A stretch of 28,306 bases of DNA from an uncultured Mycoplasmatota bacterium (GCA_946497375.1 CAMMKE010000007.1:1-28306); one strand, 5' to 3'. Shown: positions 1 through 8,414, numbered from the stretch's first letter. Numbers and translations are program-made. The notes: generated by a model from the letters alone, not told the origin.

Positions 1-21
1 TAATTATTTCATCTAAACTAC

Positions 22-672
22 CTAGAGTATTGTAGAAACTGTTATAAAGGTATCTGTTTCATCATCATATTGATTTTCTTTTGGTATATTTTCAAGTAAT
101 ACCGTACTAGCCTTTTCTCCAACTGATTGTTTTGCAACTACTCTTAATTTTCCTTTAAAGGTCTTTCCACTTGCCTCCTCTGTAGTAGCATCATAATCTA
201 TCCATATTTTTAATGTATAATTAATAGTTTGATCTGGTTCTATCGTACCTGTATCTACTACTCTATTAGGATTAGTTCCCATATTAGTTAAATCATCTGC
301 ATTTCCTACAACATTATCTCTAGTTAAACTATATCTTATTGCAGAATCTGGCATTCTAGTTTCACCTTCATCTAATGGAATATCATCCAAATAAATAGTA
401 TAATCTGTTTCTATATTTCCATTGTTTACTAAACTAAAATTAAAGCCATCTAAACTCATTCCTTCGGAGTCTTCTATAGGTATTAATTTTTCTAAAGTTA
501 ATTCATTACTTTCTTCAAGCTTTAACCCTAAAGAACCTGCTCTTACTATATATTCTTTTTCTCCATGTAATGTAGTTACTAAATAAGCAAAGGCTATTCC
601 TAGTAATAATAATATTATAATAGCTGTTGCTATTATAATAATCTTTTTATTATTTTTAATCGCTTTTTTCAT
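22..672 (-). CDS. CalY/TasA-like secreted protein
   Basis: A 216-residue exported protein. Residues 1-12 are lysine-rich (MKKAIKNNKK), followed by a hydrophobic segment to about residue 30 ending AFAYL, a plausible signal peptide or membrane anchor. The rest is an acidic beta-rich domain with SGKTFKGKLRV near the end, resembling the camelysin/TasA family of SipW-processed matrix or surface proteins; that assignment is by pattern only. The ATG at 672 has AAGGTG 7 nt upstream, and a promoter lies at 698-726, so the gene is transcribed on its own rather than with recD2. The stop falls 21 bases from the window edge. One alternative frame stays open beyond the stop and reads TLGSLDEII, so a frameshifted longer protein is possible. 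Confidence 0.6.
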   Translation of the reverse strand: MKKAIKNNKKIIIIATAIIILLLLGIAFAYLVTTLHGEKEYIVRAGSLGLKLEESNELTLEKLIPIEDSEGMSLDGFNFSLVNNGNIETDYTIYLDDIPLDEGETRMPDSAIRYSLTRDNVVGNADDLTNMGTNPNRVVDTGTIEPDQTINYTLKIWIDYDATTEEASGKTFKGKLRVVAKQSVGEKASTVLLENIPKENQYDDETDTFITVSTIL

Positions 673-697
673 TCATGAACACCTTACCTTTATTTAA

Positions 698-726
698 ATT
701 TTATCACAATATCAATATTATAACAA
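698..726 (-). promoter_or_regulatory. promoter of the CalY/TasA-like gene
   Basis: On the minus strand TTGTTA (721-726) and TAAAAT (698-703) are separated by exactly 17 bp, with a TG-A extension just before the -10. It lies 26 bp upstream of the start codon, between this gene and the 54-residue peptide gene. Confidence 0.6.
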
Positions 727-743
727 TCAAAAAGATGACAACT

Positions 744-908
744 TTACATCATCATCTCATCTTCAAAATTATTAACAGCATTGCCAATATTTTTCATTTT
801 TTGTTTCATCATATTAAGTTTGACTGGGTTTTTCTTAAAGTATCTATACATTCCATAACCAACTCCAGCCATAACTCCTGCTGTTATCATCATTTTTTTC
901 TTATCCAT
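744..908 (-). CDS. 54-residue membrane-anchored peptide
   Basis: A small gene with a strong ribosome binding site (AGGAGG, 8 nt before the ATG at 908). The product begins MDKKKMMITAGVMAGVGYGM, one short glycine/methionine-rich membrane span, then has a basic segment YRYFKKNPVK and a polar tail rich in Met, Asn, Gln and Glu that ends DEMMM. It resembles the small YtxH/YrzQ-like single-span proteins common in Bacillota, but I cannot name a family. It sits 37 bp downstream of recD2 on the same strand and is probably the last gene of that transcription unit. Function unknown. Confidence 0.7.
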   Translation of the reverse strand: MDKKKMMITAGVMAGVGYGMYRYFKKNPVKLNMMKQKMKNIGNAVNNFEDEMMM

Positions 909-945
909 AATTAATTCCTCCTACAAGTATTATGGATTCAATTTT

Positions 946-3126
946 TTAAATTATACCATTTTTTAAATAATAATCTAAACTAGTTCTTCTTTTTTGTTCA
1001 CTTGTATTATTAATAGCATACTCTAATGCTTTAATATCCCCTATTAATATAAGTTTATCTTTACTTCTAGTAACTCCTGTATAAATAAGTTTTCTATATA
1101 ACATCTTATGAAATCCTTTTACTATAGGCATAATTATAGTCTTAAACTCACTTCCCTGACTCTTATGTATAGATATAGCATAAGCTAAAGAAAAGTTATT
1201 AAAAATATTAGGAGTATACTTTACAGTATTATCATCATAATCTATATAAACTTCTTTTTTAGGCCTAAGTTTTATTCTACTAATAGTACCAATATCTCCA
1301 TTAAAAACATTATCATCTGGCATATTAGTAAGTTCTATTACTTTATCACTTTCTCTATAAACTACATTACTAATAGATATCTCTTTTTTAGTAGATTTTT
1401 TAGGATTTAACAACTCTTGTAAAGAGTTATTAATATTATCTATTCCATTAATAGTTTTATACATAGGTGCAAGTACTTGATAGTCAGTATTTTTAATTTT
1501 AGACACTTCTTGTTTTATAGCATCTAATACTTTATTATCAGGACATTTAATAAACTGTAAATCCTCTCCCATATTAAAGATATCTCTATTAAGTACACCT
1601 TCATTAATATCATGAGCAAAGGTTATGATATTAGAGTCTTTTCCTTGTCTATAAAGATTTTTTAATCTAATAGTTTTAATCTCTTCACTTTCTAACATAT
1701 CATGTAAAACATTCCCTGCTCCTACACTAGGTAACTGATTAGCATCTCCTACAAAGACTATCTTAGTATTAGTAGATAATCCTTTTAATAAATTACAAAG
1801 TAATAGAGTATCTAACATACTAGATTCATCGATAATAACAAATTCTGCTTTACTTTTATTATACTCATTAACTTGGAACTTATTAGTATCTTTATTCCAT
1901 TTTAAGAATCTATGAATGGTAGATGCAGATAGATTAGTAACTTCACTCATTCTTTTACTAGCACGTCCTGTTGGGGCAAGTAAAACAAGTTTTTCCATTA
2001 AGTCTTTAGTCTTATATTTATTTAAGGCTTGATATAAGTCTATAATACCCTTAATAATAGTTGTTTTCCCTGTTCCTGGTCCTCCTGTAATAATAAGACA
2101 CTTATTAGTTAAAGCTTCTCTAATAGCACTCTCTTGTTCTTCATTATAAATAATATTATTTTTAAACTCTATTTCTTTTAAGACATCTTTATAATTCTTT
2201 AAAGTCTCAGTCTTTTCGTGAGCTAGAAGTCTTAGACGTCTTGCAATAAATATTTCCGCATCATAATACTCTTTTAAATAGATTTTATCTTCTTTTACTA
2301 CTATTAACTCTAAACTAATTAAACTATTTAAGGCTTCTAATAATAATTCATCACTTATATCAGTACCAATTATCCTAATAAAGTAAGGTCTAACTTCATC
2401 TAAATAAAAGTAAGTATTGCCACTAACATTAGTAAGTTCTCTTAATATATAGATAAACACCGCTCTAATTCTTTTAACATCTAACTTTTCTAAAGTATTT
2501 TTCTCAAAGATATAATCACAAGTCTTAAAATAAATATCATCTATATAGTAATAAGCTTTATAGATATCATCATTTATAATATCAAAGCTTTTTTCTTTAA
2601 ATTTACTATATATTTTAAGACTATCTCTAGTAGAAAAACCTAATTTAGATAGATTAAGGATTATCTCATAACTACCTTGATAATTCTTTAAAGCTTCATG
2701 TAACACTCTTACTTGTTTTTCACTAACTCCTTTAACTAATAATAAATTATTAGGATTTTCTAATATTACATTAAAGGTATCTTCGTGAAACATTTCAACT
2801 ATTGCTTCGGCAGTCTTCTTACCTATTCCTTTAAACATATCACTGGATAGAACACTAACCATAGAATCAGTCTCTTTTGGCATAATCCTCTCAAAAGAAT
2901 TAACAACAAACTGTTCCCCATACTTAGAGTGATTTGTAATATTACCTTCTAATACATAAGTATCTATCTCATTTAAATCAGGTAAATAACCTGTAATAGT
3001 AATAGTCTTATTAATAAATTTATCCAAATCAGAACTAGTCTCTTTTACTTTAAATAAACCTATTAAGTAGTTATTAGTATTACTTCTAAAAATTGTCTTT
3101 TTAAAATTTCCTGTTACTTTACTCAT
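946..3126 (-). CDS. recD2: RecD2-type ATP-dependent DNA helicase
   Basis: A 726-residue superfamily 1B 5'-3' DNA helicase of the RecD2/YrrC type, which acts in DNA repair without RecBC. The N-terminal 100 residues form the OB-like domain, and helix-hairpin-helix segments follow (for example FKGIGKKTAEAIVEMF near 98-113). Walker A is GGPGTGKT at 348-355, Walker B/motif II is IIDESSM at 431-437, and motif III GDANQLPSVG follows at 460-469. The C-terminal UvrD-like motif VI region reads AYAISIHKSQGSEF, then YTGVTRSK. Length matches the family. AGGAGA precedes the ATG. It follows the third RhuM gene after 11 bp, so the two are probably cotranscribed. Confidence 0.95.
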   Translation of the reverse strand: MSKVTGNFKKTIFRSNTNNYLIGLFKVKETSSDLDKFINKTITITGYLPDLNEIDTYVLEGNITNHSKYGEQFVVNSFERIMPKETDSMVSVLSSDMFKGIGKKTAEAIVEMFHEDTFNVILENPNNLLLVKGVSEKQVRVLHEALKNYQGSYEIILNLSKLGFSTRDSLKIYSKFKEKSFDIINDDIYKAYYYIDDIYFKTCDYIFEKNTLEKLDVKRIRAVFIYILRELTNVSGNTYFYLDEVRPYFIRIIGTDISDELLLEALNSLISLELIVVKEDKIYLKEYYDAEIFIARRLRLLAHEKTETLKNYKDVLKEIEFKNNIIYNEEQESAIREALTNKCLIITGGPGTGKTTIIKGIIDLYQALNKYKTKDLMEKLVLLAPTGRASKRMSEVTNLSASTIHRFLKWNKDTNKFQVNEYNKSKAEFVIIDESSMLDTLLLCNLLKGLSTNTKIVFVGDANQLPSVGAGNVLHDMLESEEIKTIRLKNLYRQGKDSNIITFAHDINEGVLNRDIFNMGEDLQFIKCPDNKVLDAIKQEVSKIKNTDYQVLAPMYKTINGIDNINNSLQELLNPKKSTKKEISISNVVYRESDKVIELTNMPDDNVFNGDIGTISRIKLRPKKEVYIDYDDNTVKYTPNIFNNFSLAYAISIHKSQGSEFKTIIMPIVKGFHKMLYRKLIYTGVTRSKDKLILIGDIKALEYAINNTSEQKRRTSLDYYLKNGII

Positions 3127-3137
3127 ATCTTCTCCTA

Positions 3138-4115
3138 TTAATTATTAGTTTCAATTTCTTTGATATCAATATTCATTATTTCTAAATAATCCTTTTCAGC
3201 TTTTGTTAAATGATTTTTCATATATTTATCATACTCTTCATGAGCTTTTTTCAAAGCTTCTTCATGTGAAACAGTCCCTTTAGTATGTAATATATCATTA
3301 TGAGTCATAGTAAGAAAACTATCAAGTTCTCCTATCCAGTCTTTCATTGTCATTGTTTTCCTTTTTAAAGCATTAATTTCTGCCACATCTAAATAAGCAG
3401 ATACTAATCTATTTAAGACTTGTAATTCTTCCATACTTAAATAATTCTTAGCAATTTCTGTCTCTTTTCTTGTTGGAGTATCTCCCTTAAAATTTGTAAG
3501 GCCAATATTTTCTTTATTACTATCCACTCTATTATATACTATTTCTGCAGCAGTATTATTAGAAACAGCATAATGCATTTTATTGTGCACTGTCTTAAAA
3601 AAATTAATAGTTATTTCTTTCTTGGGATCATAATCAATAGAAGTTGCATAAATATCAAGAATTTTTCTCCAAAAGACTTTTTCACTACTTCTTATATCTC
3701 TAATTTTATCTAATAACTCATCAAAATAAGGATCTGCCCCATTATTTTTAAATCTTTCAACATTTATATTATAACCTTTTACTAAATAATCTTTTAGTTT
3801 TTTATTAGCCCATATCCTAAATTTAGTTCCTTCATTAGATTTTACTCTAAATCCAACTGCAATTATCATATCAAGATTATAATAATTAGTAGGTTTAGTA
3901 GAAAATTCGGAAATTCCGAATTTTCTCATTGTATTATTCTCTTCTAATTCATGTTCTAAATAAATATTTTTTATATGTTCATTAATTGTTGACTTTGCTT
4001 TATTATATAATTTACTTATTTGTTCTTGAGTTAACCAAATATTTTCATCTTCTAATATAGCTGTTACTTCAACATTATTATCTGTTTCGTATATGAAAAA
4101 ATTATTTTCTTTCAA
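3138..4115 (-). CDS. virulence RhuM family protein (copy 1)
   Basis: A 325-residue protein of the RhuM family, named after a Salmonella SPI-3 gene; its biochemical role is not established. The N-terminal third reads like a winged-helix/DNA-binding module (ENIWLTQEQISKLYNK at 25-40, then STINEHIKNIY). Next come a variable linker and the conserved YYNLDMIIAVGFRVKSNEGT block, and the C-terminal half carries the family block AAEIVYNRVDSNKENIGL. It is a close paralogue of copy 3. The start is TTG at 4115, with AGGAGGG 6 nt before it. It is inserted between mtaB and recD2 in the same orientation. Codons for residues 64-72 form a near-perfect 27-bp palindrome at 3900-3926. Confidence 0.85.
   Translation of the reverse strand: MKENNFFIYETDNNVEVTAILEDENIWLTQEQISKLYNKAKSTINEHIKNIYLEHELEENNTMRKFGISEFSTKPTNYYNLDMIIAVGFRVKSNEGTKFRIWANKKLKDYLVKGYNINVERFKNNGADPYFDELLDKIRDIRSSEKVFWRKILDIYATSIDYDPKKEITINFFKTVHNKMHYAVSNNTAAEIVYNRVDSNKENIGLTNFKGDTPTRKETEIAKNYLSMEELQVLNRLVSAYLDVAEINALKRKTMTMKDWIGELDSFLTMTHNDILHTKGTVSHEEALKKAHEEYDKYMKNHLTKAEKDYLEIMNIDIKEIETNN
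3900..3926. repeat. intragenic palindrome in RhuM copy 1
   Basis: Two 13-bp arms (AGAAAATTCGGAA and its exact complement) with a single central base at 3913. It encodes residues 64-72 (RKFGISEFS). Palindromes at nearby positions occur in both other RhuM genes with different sequence, which argues against chance. Confidence 0.9.
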
Positions 4116-4137
4116 GATATCCCTCCTCGTATAAAAA

Positions 4138-5412
4138 TTAATTATCTACTTCTCCTATTAAACTATCTAATAAATAGCTTTTAATCTTAACATTTTTAAA
4201 AGTATTAGAAGGAATATCTCCTTTTACTTTAACTTTTAAATAATTACTAGTATGTCCTATACTAACACCATCTTTAACTTCTTCAAATAAAACTTCCAAG
4301 GTCTTATCAATAAACTTATTAGCATATTCTCTTTCTAATTCATGAGAAACTTCAAGAAGTCTTCTTGCTCTTTCCTTCTTAATATTACCATCTATATGTC
4401 CATCCATAGTACTTGCCACAGTACCTTTTCTATCAGAATAAGGAAAGACATGGATTTTAGAAAAGACAAACTTACGAGAATTTTCTATTGTTTCTAAAAA
4501 GTCTTCTTCACTCTCATTAGGAAAACCTACAATTATATCAGTAGTTATAGATATATCAAGTCTAATCTCTCTTATTTCTTTCAATTTATCTTCAAAGTAT
4601 TTTAAATCATATTTACGATTCATTAGCTTTAAGACTTTATCACTACCTGCTTGTAAAGGAATATGTAAGTGATCTACTATTATATTACTATTTTTAATTA
4701 CATCTAAAACATCACTATTTAACTCAGTCACTTCGATACTAGAGATTCTAAGACGTTTTAACCCCTCTATTTTAATTAAAGCATTTAAAAGGTCGGCAAA
4801 AGTAGTATCAAGGTCTACTCCATAGTGACCTGTATGAATACCAGTTAATACTATTTCTTTAAAACCTTTATTAACTAATGTAGTAACTTCCCTAACTACT
4901 GTATTTAAATCTTTACTTCTACATTTTCCTCTAACATAAGGAATAATACAATAACTACAAAAGTTCTCACAACCATCTTGTACTTTAACAAAGGCTCTAC
5001 ATCTATTTTTAAAATCCGTTATAAACATATCCTCAAAACTATCTTTATCAAGTCCTACTCTTCTAATAGGTTCTTTATTAGCAAAAAATTCATCAAGTAG
5101 TTCTATAATCTTACTTTTATCTTTATTACCAATATAAATATCTACATCACCAAAATCATCAGGATGATCTTCTGCATAACAACCAAGTACAACAATACAA
5201 GCATTAGGATTATTTCTCTTAATACGATGTATTATCTTTCTACTTTTAATATCAGCAGTATTTGTTACAGTACAAGTATTAATTATATAGACATTGCTAT
5301 CTTCATCTAAATTATTTACAACATCATAACCTGCTTCTATTAGTTTTAACATAATATATTCACTTTCATAAGTATTAACTTTACATCCTAATGTATAAAC
5401 ACATACCTTCAT
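4138..5412 (-). CDS. mtaB: MtaB tRNA methylthiotransferase
   Basis: A 424-residue radical-SAM methylthiotransferase that adds the 2-methylthio group to t6A at position 37 of tRNAs. The N-terminal UPF0004 domain has three cluster cysteines (C10 in YTLGC, C47 in INTCTV, C78 in VLGCYA). The radical-SAM cluster motif CENFCSYC supplies C148, C152 and C155. A C-terminal TRAM-like RNA-binding domain begins near residue 360. YTLGCKVNTYES at the N terminus is typical of MtaB rather than MiaB or RimO. AGGAAG precedes the ATG. It lies 30 bp downstream of the GDSL hydrolase gene and probably shares its transcript. Confidence 0.93.
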   Translation of the reverse strand: MKVCVYTLGCKVNTYESEYIMLKLIEAGYDVVNNLDEDSNVYIINTCTVTNTADIKSRKIIHRIKRNNPNACIVVLGCYAEDHPDDFGDVDIYIGNKDKSKIIELLDEFFANKEPIRRVGLDKDSFEDMFITDFKNRCRAFVKVQDGCENFCSYCIIPYVRGKCRSKDLNTVVREVTTLVNKGFKEIVLTGIHTGHYGVDLDTTFADLLNALIKIEGLKRLRISSIEVTELNSDVLDVIKNSNIIVDHLHIPLQAGSDKVLKLMNRKYDLKYFEDKLKEIREIRLDISITTDIIVGFPNESEEDFLETIENSRKFVFSKIHVFPYSDRKGTVASTMDGHIDGNIKKERARRLLEVSHELEREYANKFIDKTLEVLFEEVKDGVSIGHTSNYLKVKVKGDIPSNTFKNVKIKSYLLDSLIGEVDN

Positions 5413-5442
5413 TACTTCACTTCCTAACTTCTTGTATTCAAA

Positions 5443-6054
5443 TTAAAAATATTTACTTATTTTAGTTTTTACTTTATCACAAATTTTTTGATGTCCTACA
5501 TTATTAGGATGTAAACCATCAAAAAGTTCATCAACTTCCAACAAATCATAAATATATAAATAATCAACATTATTTTCTAAACAAATGTTTTTTAACTCTT
5601 TATCAAAATTAATAATTTTAGTATTTAAATAACTTTTTTCTTTATCCCAAGGTAAAGGTGTTACTTTAGATTCATCTACTTTTAAAAGTCCTATAAATAA
5701 GATATTATCAGTATATTTTTTAGCACTATTAATTAAATTAGTGATATTGTTTCTAAATGTTTCAAGTGAGACTCTATACTTATTTTTTATATTTTGTGTA
5801 TCATTAATTCCTATAGAAAAAATAATTATTGTATTATCATTCTTATCAAATCTTATTTTGCATTCATTATCAAACCTTTTTTTAATACTGTCTGTAACAT
5901 TGCCTGATATTCCTAAATTAAAGATAGTGTAATAATTATTGCTATCATCATTTTCTAAGGCTAATCTTAAGCGATTTACCCAACCACCTTTTTCTTTATC
6001 CCAAGCACCATAAGTAATACTATCTCCAAAAACTAAAATATTTATATCTCTCAT
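5443..6054 (-). CDS. SGNH/GDSL-family hydrolase
   Basis: A 203-residue SGNH hydrolase (esterase, lipase or acyl-hydrolase). Block I is VFGDSITYG with the nucleophile S12, block II has NLGISGN, block III is SIGINDT, and block V is DGLHPNNVGH carrying the Asp-His pair. There is no signal peptide, so it is probably cytoplasmic. Its natural substrate cannot be read from the sequence. The ATG at 6054 follows the RhuM copy 2 stop codon by a single base (TAA-T-ATG), so the two genes are likely translationally coupled. Confidence 0.9.
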   Translation of the reverse strand: MRDINILVFGDSITYGAWDKEKGGWVNRLRLALENDDSNNYYTIFNLGISGNVTDSIKKRFDNECKIRFDKNDNTIIIFSIGINDTQNIKNKYRVSLETFRNNITNLINSAKKYTDNILFIGLLKVDESKVTPLPWDKEKSYLNTKIINFDKELKNICLENNVDYLYIYDLLEVDELFDGLHPNNVGHQKICDKVKTKISKYF

Positions 6055-6055
6055 A

Positions 6056-7078
6056 TTAGTTTTTTATCCTTTCTTTTTTACTGAATTCAAGTAATTCATC
6101 AAAATCAGATAAATAGTTTTGATCTTGTTTTACTCTATATTTTTCATATTCACCTAAGGCTAAAGCATCTGCTATTTCTCTTTTTATTTTCCCATTATCT
6201 TTTAAAATGTCATATTCATTTAGTTGTAAAAATAATTCTAATTTTTCTTTCCATTCTTTCATTGAAATAATATGCCCTAATTTAACTTGCCTTTCTGCAT
6301 AATCTAAGTACATTGAAACTAAATTATTTAATTCAGTTATCTCTTCTTTACTTAAATAGTTTTTAGCAATTACAACATCACTTTCTAATATTTTACCTTT
6401 AGGAGCATTTTTCCAAGTCTGTAAACCCATATTATCTTTATTAGCATCAACCCTATTATAAATAATCTCAGGTGCAGTCATACCTGTAATAGCATAATGC
6501 AATTTATTTTGAACATTTTTATAAAATTCTTTAGTAATCTCACTATCTTTATCGTAATCATAACTACACTCTTTAAAAATATCTGTTATTTTTTGATAAA
6601 ATCTTCTCTCACTGGCTCTAATTTCTTTAATTTTAAGTAATAACTCATCAAAATAATCTTTTCCAAATTTTGGGCCATTTTTAAGCATTTCTGTATTTAC
6701 AACAAAACCTTTTTTTATATATTCTTTTAAAGTATTAGTTGCCCAAATTCTAAATTGTGTCGCTTCATAACTATTAACTCTATAACCAACGGCAATAATG
6801 GCATCTATGCTATAAAAATCTACTTCCCTATTTACATTTCTTCTTCCTTCTTTTTGAACTATTCGAATTTTTCGAATAGTTGAACTTTCCTTTAACTCTC
6901 CACTATTAAATACTTCTTTTAAATGATAATTTATAGTATTTACTTTAACAGAAAAAAGCTCAGCCATACTTTTTTGAGTTAGCCAAAAGTTTTCATTGTC
7001 ATATAATACTTCTATTTTCACATTACCAGTTTTATTCTGATAAAAAACTATATCTTTTAAATTAGCAACTGTATTCAT
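6056..7078 (-). CDS. virulence RhuM family protein (copy 2)
   Basis: A RhuM-family protein of 340 residues with the start chosen here. The frame is open upstream to 7168, but a promoter at 7134-7162 lies inside that extension. The ATG at 7078 has AAGGATGTG before it and gives the family-typical N terminus (MNTVANLKDIVFYQNKTGN). Conserved parts are ENFWLTQKSMAELF (29-42), VDFYSIDAIIAVGYRVNS, and APEIIYNRVDANKDNMGL in the C-terminal half. It is more divergent from copies 1 and 3 than they are from each other. Codons around residues 66-74 form a palindrome at 6857-6881. Both arginine codons there are CGA, while the other arginine codons I checked in the gene are AGA or AGG. Confidence 0.85.
   Translation of the reverse strand: MNTVANLKDIVFYQNKTGNVKIEVLYDNENFWLTQKSMAELFSVKVNTINYHLKEVFNSGELKESSTIRKIRIVQKEGRRNVNREVDFYSIDAIIAVGYRVNSYEATQFRIWATNTLKEYIKKGFVVNTEMLKNGPKFGKDYFDELLLKIKEIRASERRFYQKITDIFKECSYDYDKDSEITKEFYKNVQNKLHYAITGMTAPEIIYNRVDANKDNMGLQTWKNAPKGKILESDVVIAKNYLSKEEITELNNLVSMYLDYAERQVKLGHIISMKEWKEKLELFLQLNEYDILKDNGKIKREIADALALGEYEKYRVKQDQNYLSDFDELLEFSKKERIKN
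6857..6881. repeat. intragenic palindrome in RhuM copy 2
   Basis: Arms AACTATTCGAA / TTCGAATAGTT (11 bp each) around a 3-base centre at 6868-6870. The centre falls on the third base of the lysine codon (residue 70) of the TIRKIRIV segment, the same codon as in copy 3. The core from 6860 matches the intergenic palindrome at 8415-8433. Confidence 0.9.
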
Positions 7079-7133
7079 ATGTTTCACATCCTTACTTTTT
7101 AATCTGCTTATTTTAAATAATTTATTAGCAATT

Positions 7134-7162
7134 ATTATATAAAATATAAACTTTTTTACTAA
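7134..7162 (-). promoter_or_regulatory. promoter of RhuM copy 2
   Basis: TTAGTA (7157-7162) and a perfect TATAAT (7134-7139) with a 17-bp spacer on the minus strand. The predicted transcript starts near 7127, about 50 nt before the ATG at 7078. The site rules out the longer reading of the gene. Confidence 0.6.
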
Positions 7163-7291
7163 GTTCAATTAACTCATCAAACAATTAAGTAATTTATATT
7201 ATTTTGAGTTGATAAGTAGAGTATTTATTTTTATCTAACTTATTTCTAAAATATAACAATTTATAACACCCTAGCCTGTTTTTAGCAAAGT

Positions 7292-7320
7292 CATACACAA
7301 AAATCAGAGAACTGTGTATG
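7292..7320. repeat. hairpin between RhuM copies 3 and 2
   Basis: CATACACA (7292-7299) and TGTGTATG (7313-7320) are perfect complements with a 13-base loop. The stem extends to 14 bp with two mismatches (CAAAG.. / ..TTTTG). It lies 41 bp beyond the RhuM copy 3 stop codon, but no U-run follows on the minus strand, so it may be an RNA processing or stability element rather than a classic terminator. Confidence 0.45.
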
Positions 7321-7360
7321 GTTTTGTTATTCTTTTCCAATATTAATCAAATATATATTA

Positions 7361-8344
7361 TTATTTATTAATTTCTTCTATTTCTTTATTCAACATTTCT
7401 AAATAATCTTGTTCAGCAGTAGTTAAATGATTTTGCATATACTTATCATACTCTTCATGAGCTTTTTTTAATGCTTTCTCATGGGATATAGTCCCTTTCC
7501 CTTTTAAAATATCCTTCCTAGTCATTTTTAAAAATGAATCAAGCTCATTTACCCAATCTTGCATTGTCATTGGATGCCTATCTAAAGCATTAATCTCCGC
7601 TACATCTAAATATGCAGAAACCATCCTATTTAAAATATTTAATTCTTCTTCAGATAAATAATTTTTAGCAATTTCTGTTTCACTTTTTGTTGGATAGTCT
7701 CCTTTAAAATTAGTAAGTCCTAAATTTTCTTTTGAAGAGTCAACTCTATTAAAAATAACCTCTGCCGCAGTATGTCCATGAGTTGCATAATGCATTTTAT
7801 TTTGAACAGTCTTAAAAAACTCTATTGATATCTTATCTTTAGGATCATAATCAATTGCCGTTGCATATATATCTAATACTTTTCTCCAAAAAACCTTTTC
7901 TGATGATCTAATATCACGAATTCTAGCAAGCAATTCTTCAAAGTAAGGACTTTCACCATTATTCTTTAATTTTTCATCATTAAGTACAAACCCTTTAATC
8001 ATATATTCTTTTAATTTATCATTTGCCCATTTTCTAAAATTAGTTCCAATATCAGATTTAACTCTAAAACCTATAGCAACTATCATATCAAGATTATAAT
8101 ACTTCATATCATATGTCTTACCATTTGTAGCAACTGTTCGGAATTTCCGAACAGTTGATTCTTCCTCTAGCTCCCCCTCTTCGTATATATGCTTTATATG
8201 TTCTGAAATATTAGATTTACTAGAATTATATAATTTTACTAACTGTGCTTGATTTAACCAAACAGTACCATCTTCTATTTTTACTTCAATATTCTCTTTT
8301 CCATTTTCATCTTTATAAATAATTATATTTCCAAATTCACTCAT
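7361..8344 (-). CDS. virulence RhuM family protein (copy 3)
   Basis: A RhuM-family protein of 327 residues from the ATG at 8344, which has AAGGAGAG 7 nt upstream. The frame stays open to 8395, but that extension covers the likely promoter (TTGATA 8390-8395, TATTTT 8367-8372). The N-terminal module has TVWLNQAQLVKLYN (27-40), followed by KYYNLDMIVAIGFRVKS and AAEVIFNRVDSSKENLGL. The C-terminal half is nearly the same as copy 1 (for example AEINALDRHPMTMQDW against AEINALKRKTMTMKDW), so these two arose by a fairly recent duplication or share an origin. A palindrome at 8131-8157 encodes TVRKFRTV and uses CGG and CGA codons. Confidence 0.85.
   Translation of the reverse strand: MSEFGNIIIYKDENGKENIEVKIEDGTVWLNQAQLVKLYNSSKSNISEHIKHIYEEGELEEESTVRKFRTVATNGKTYDMKYYNLDMIVAIGFRVKSDIGTNFRKWANDKLKEYMIKGFVLNDEKLKNNGESPYFEELLARIRDIRSSEKVFWRKVLDIYATAIDYDPKDKISIEFFKTVQNKMHYATHGHTAAEVIFNRVDSSKENLGLTNFKGDYPTKSETEIAKNYLSEEELNILNRMVSAYLDVAEINALDRHPMTMQDWVNELDSFLKMTRKDILKGKGTISHEKALKKAHEEYDKYMQNHLTTAEQDYLEMLNKEIEEINK
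8131..8157. repeat. intragenic palindrome in RhuM copy 3
   Basis: Two perfect 13-bp arms (CAACTGTTCGGAA and its complement) around one central base at 8144. The centre falls on the third base of the lysine codon 67, exactly as in copy 2. Confidence 0.9.
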
Positions 8345-8366
8345 ATATCTCTCCTTATGCAATGCA

Positions 8367-8395
8367 AAAATAATATTTCTTAAAACTAATATCAA
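8367..8395 (-). promoter_or_regulatory. probable promoter of RhuM copy 3
   Basis: TTGATA (8390-8395) and TATTTT (8367-8372), 17-bp spacer, minus strand. The -10 is a weak match. Transcription would begin near 8360, 16 bases before the ATG at 8344. Confidence 0.4.
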
Positions 8396-8414
8396 TTATT
8401 AAGAATTTTTTACC

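Noticed and set aside
675..914. 79-codon open frame on the plus strand
   Set aside because: It is the shadow of the 54-residue minus-strand gene at 744-908, which has a strong ribosome binding site; the plus-strand product is a low-complexity His/Phe/Ile sequence.
5741..5932. 63-codon plus-strand frame inside the GDSL hydrolase gene
   Set aside because: Antisense to a well-supported gene, no ribosome binding site, and no recognisable protein features.
7079..7168. N-terminal extension of RhuM copy 2
   Set aside because: A TATAAT promoter lies within it and the extension does not look like the family's N terminus; the ATG at 7078 has a ribosome binding site.
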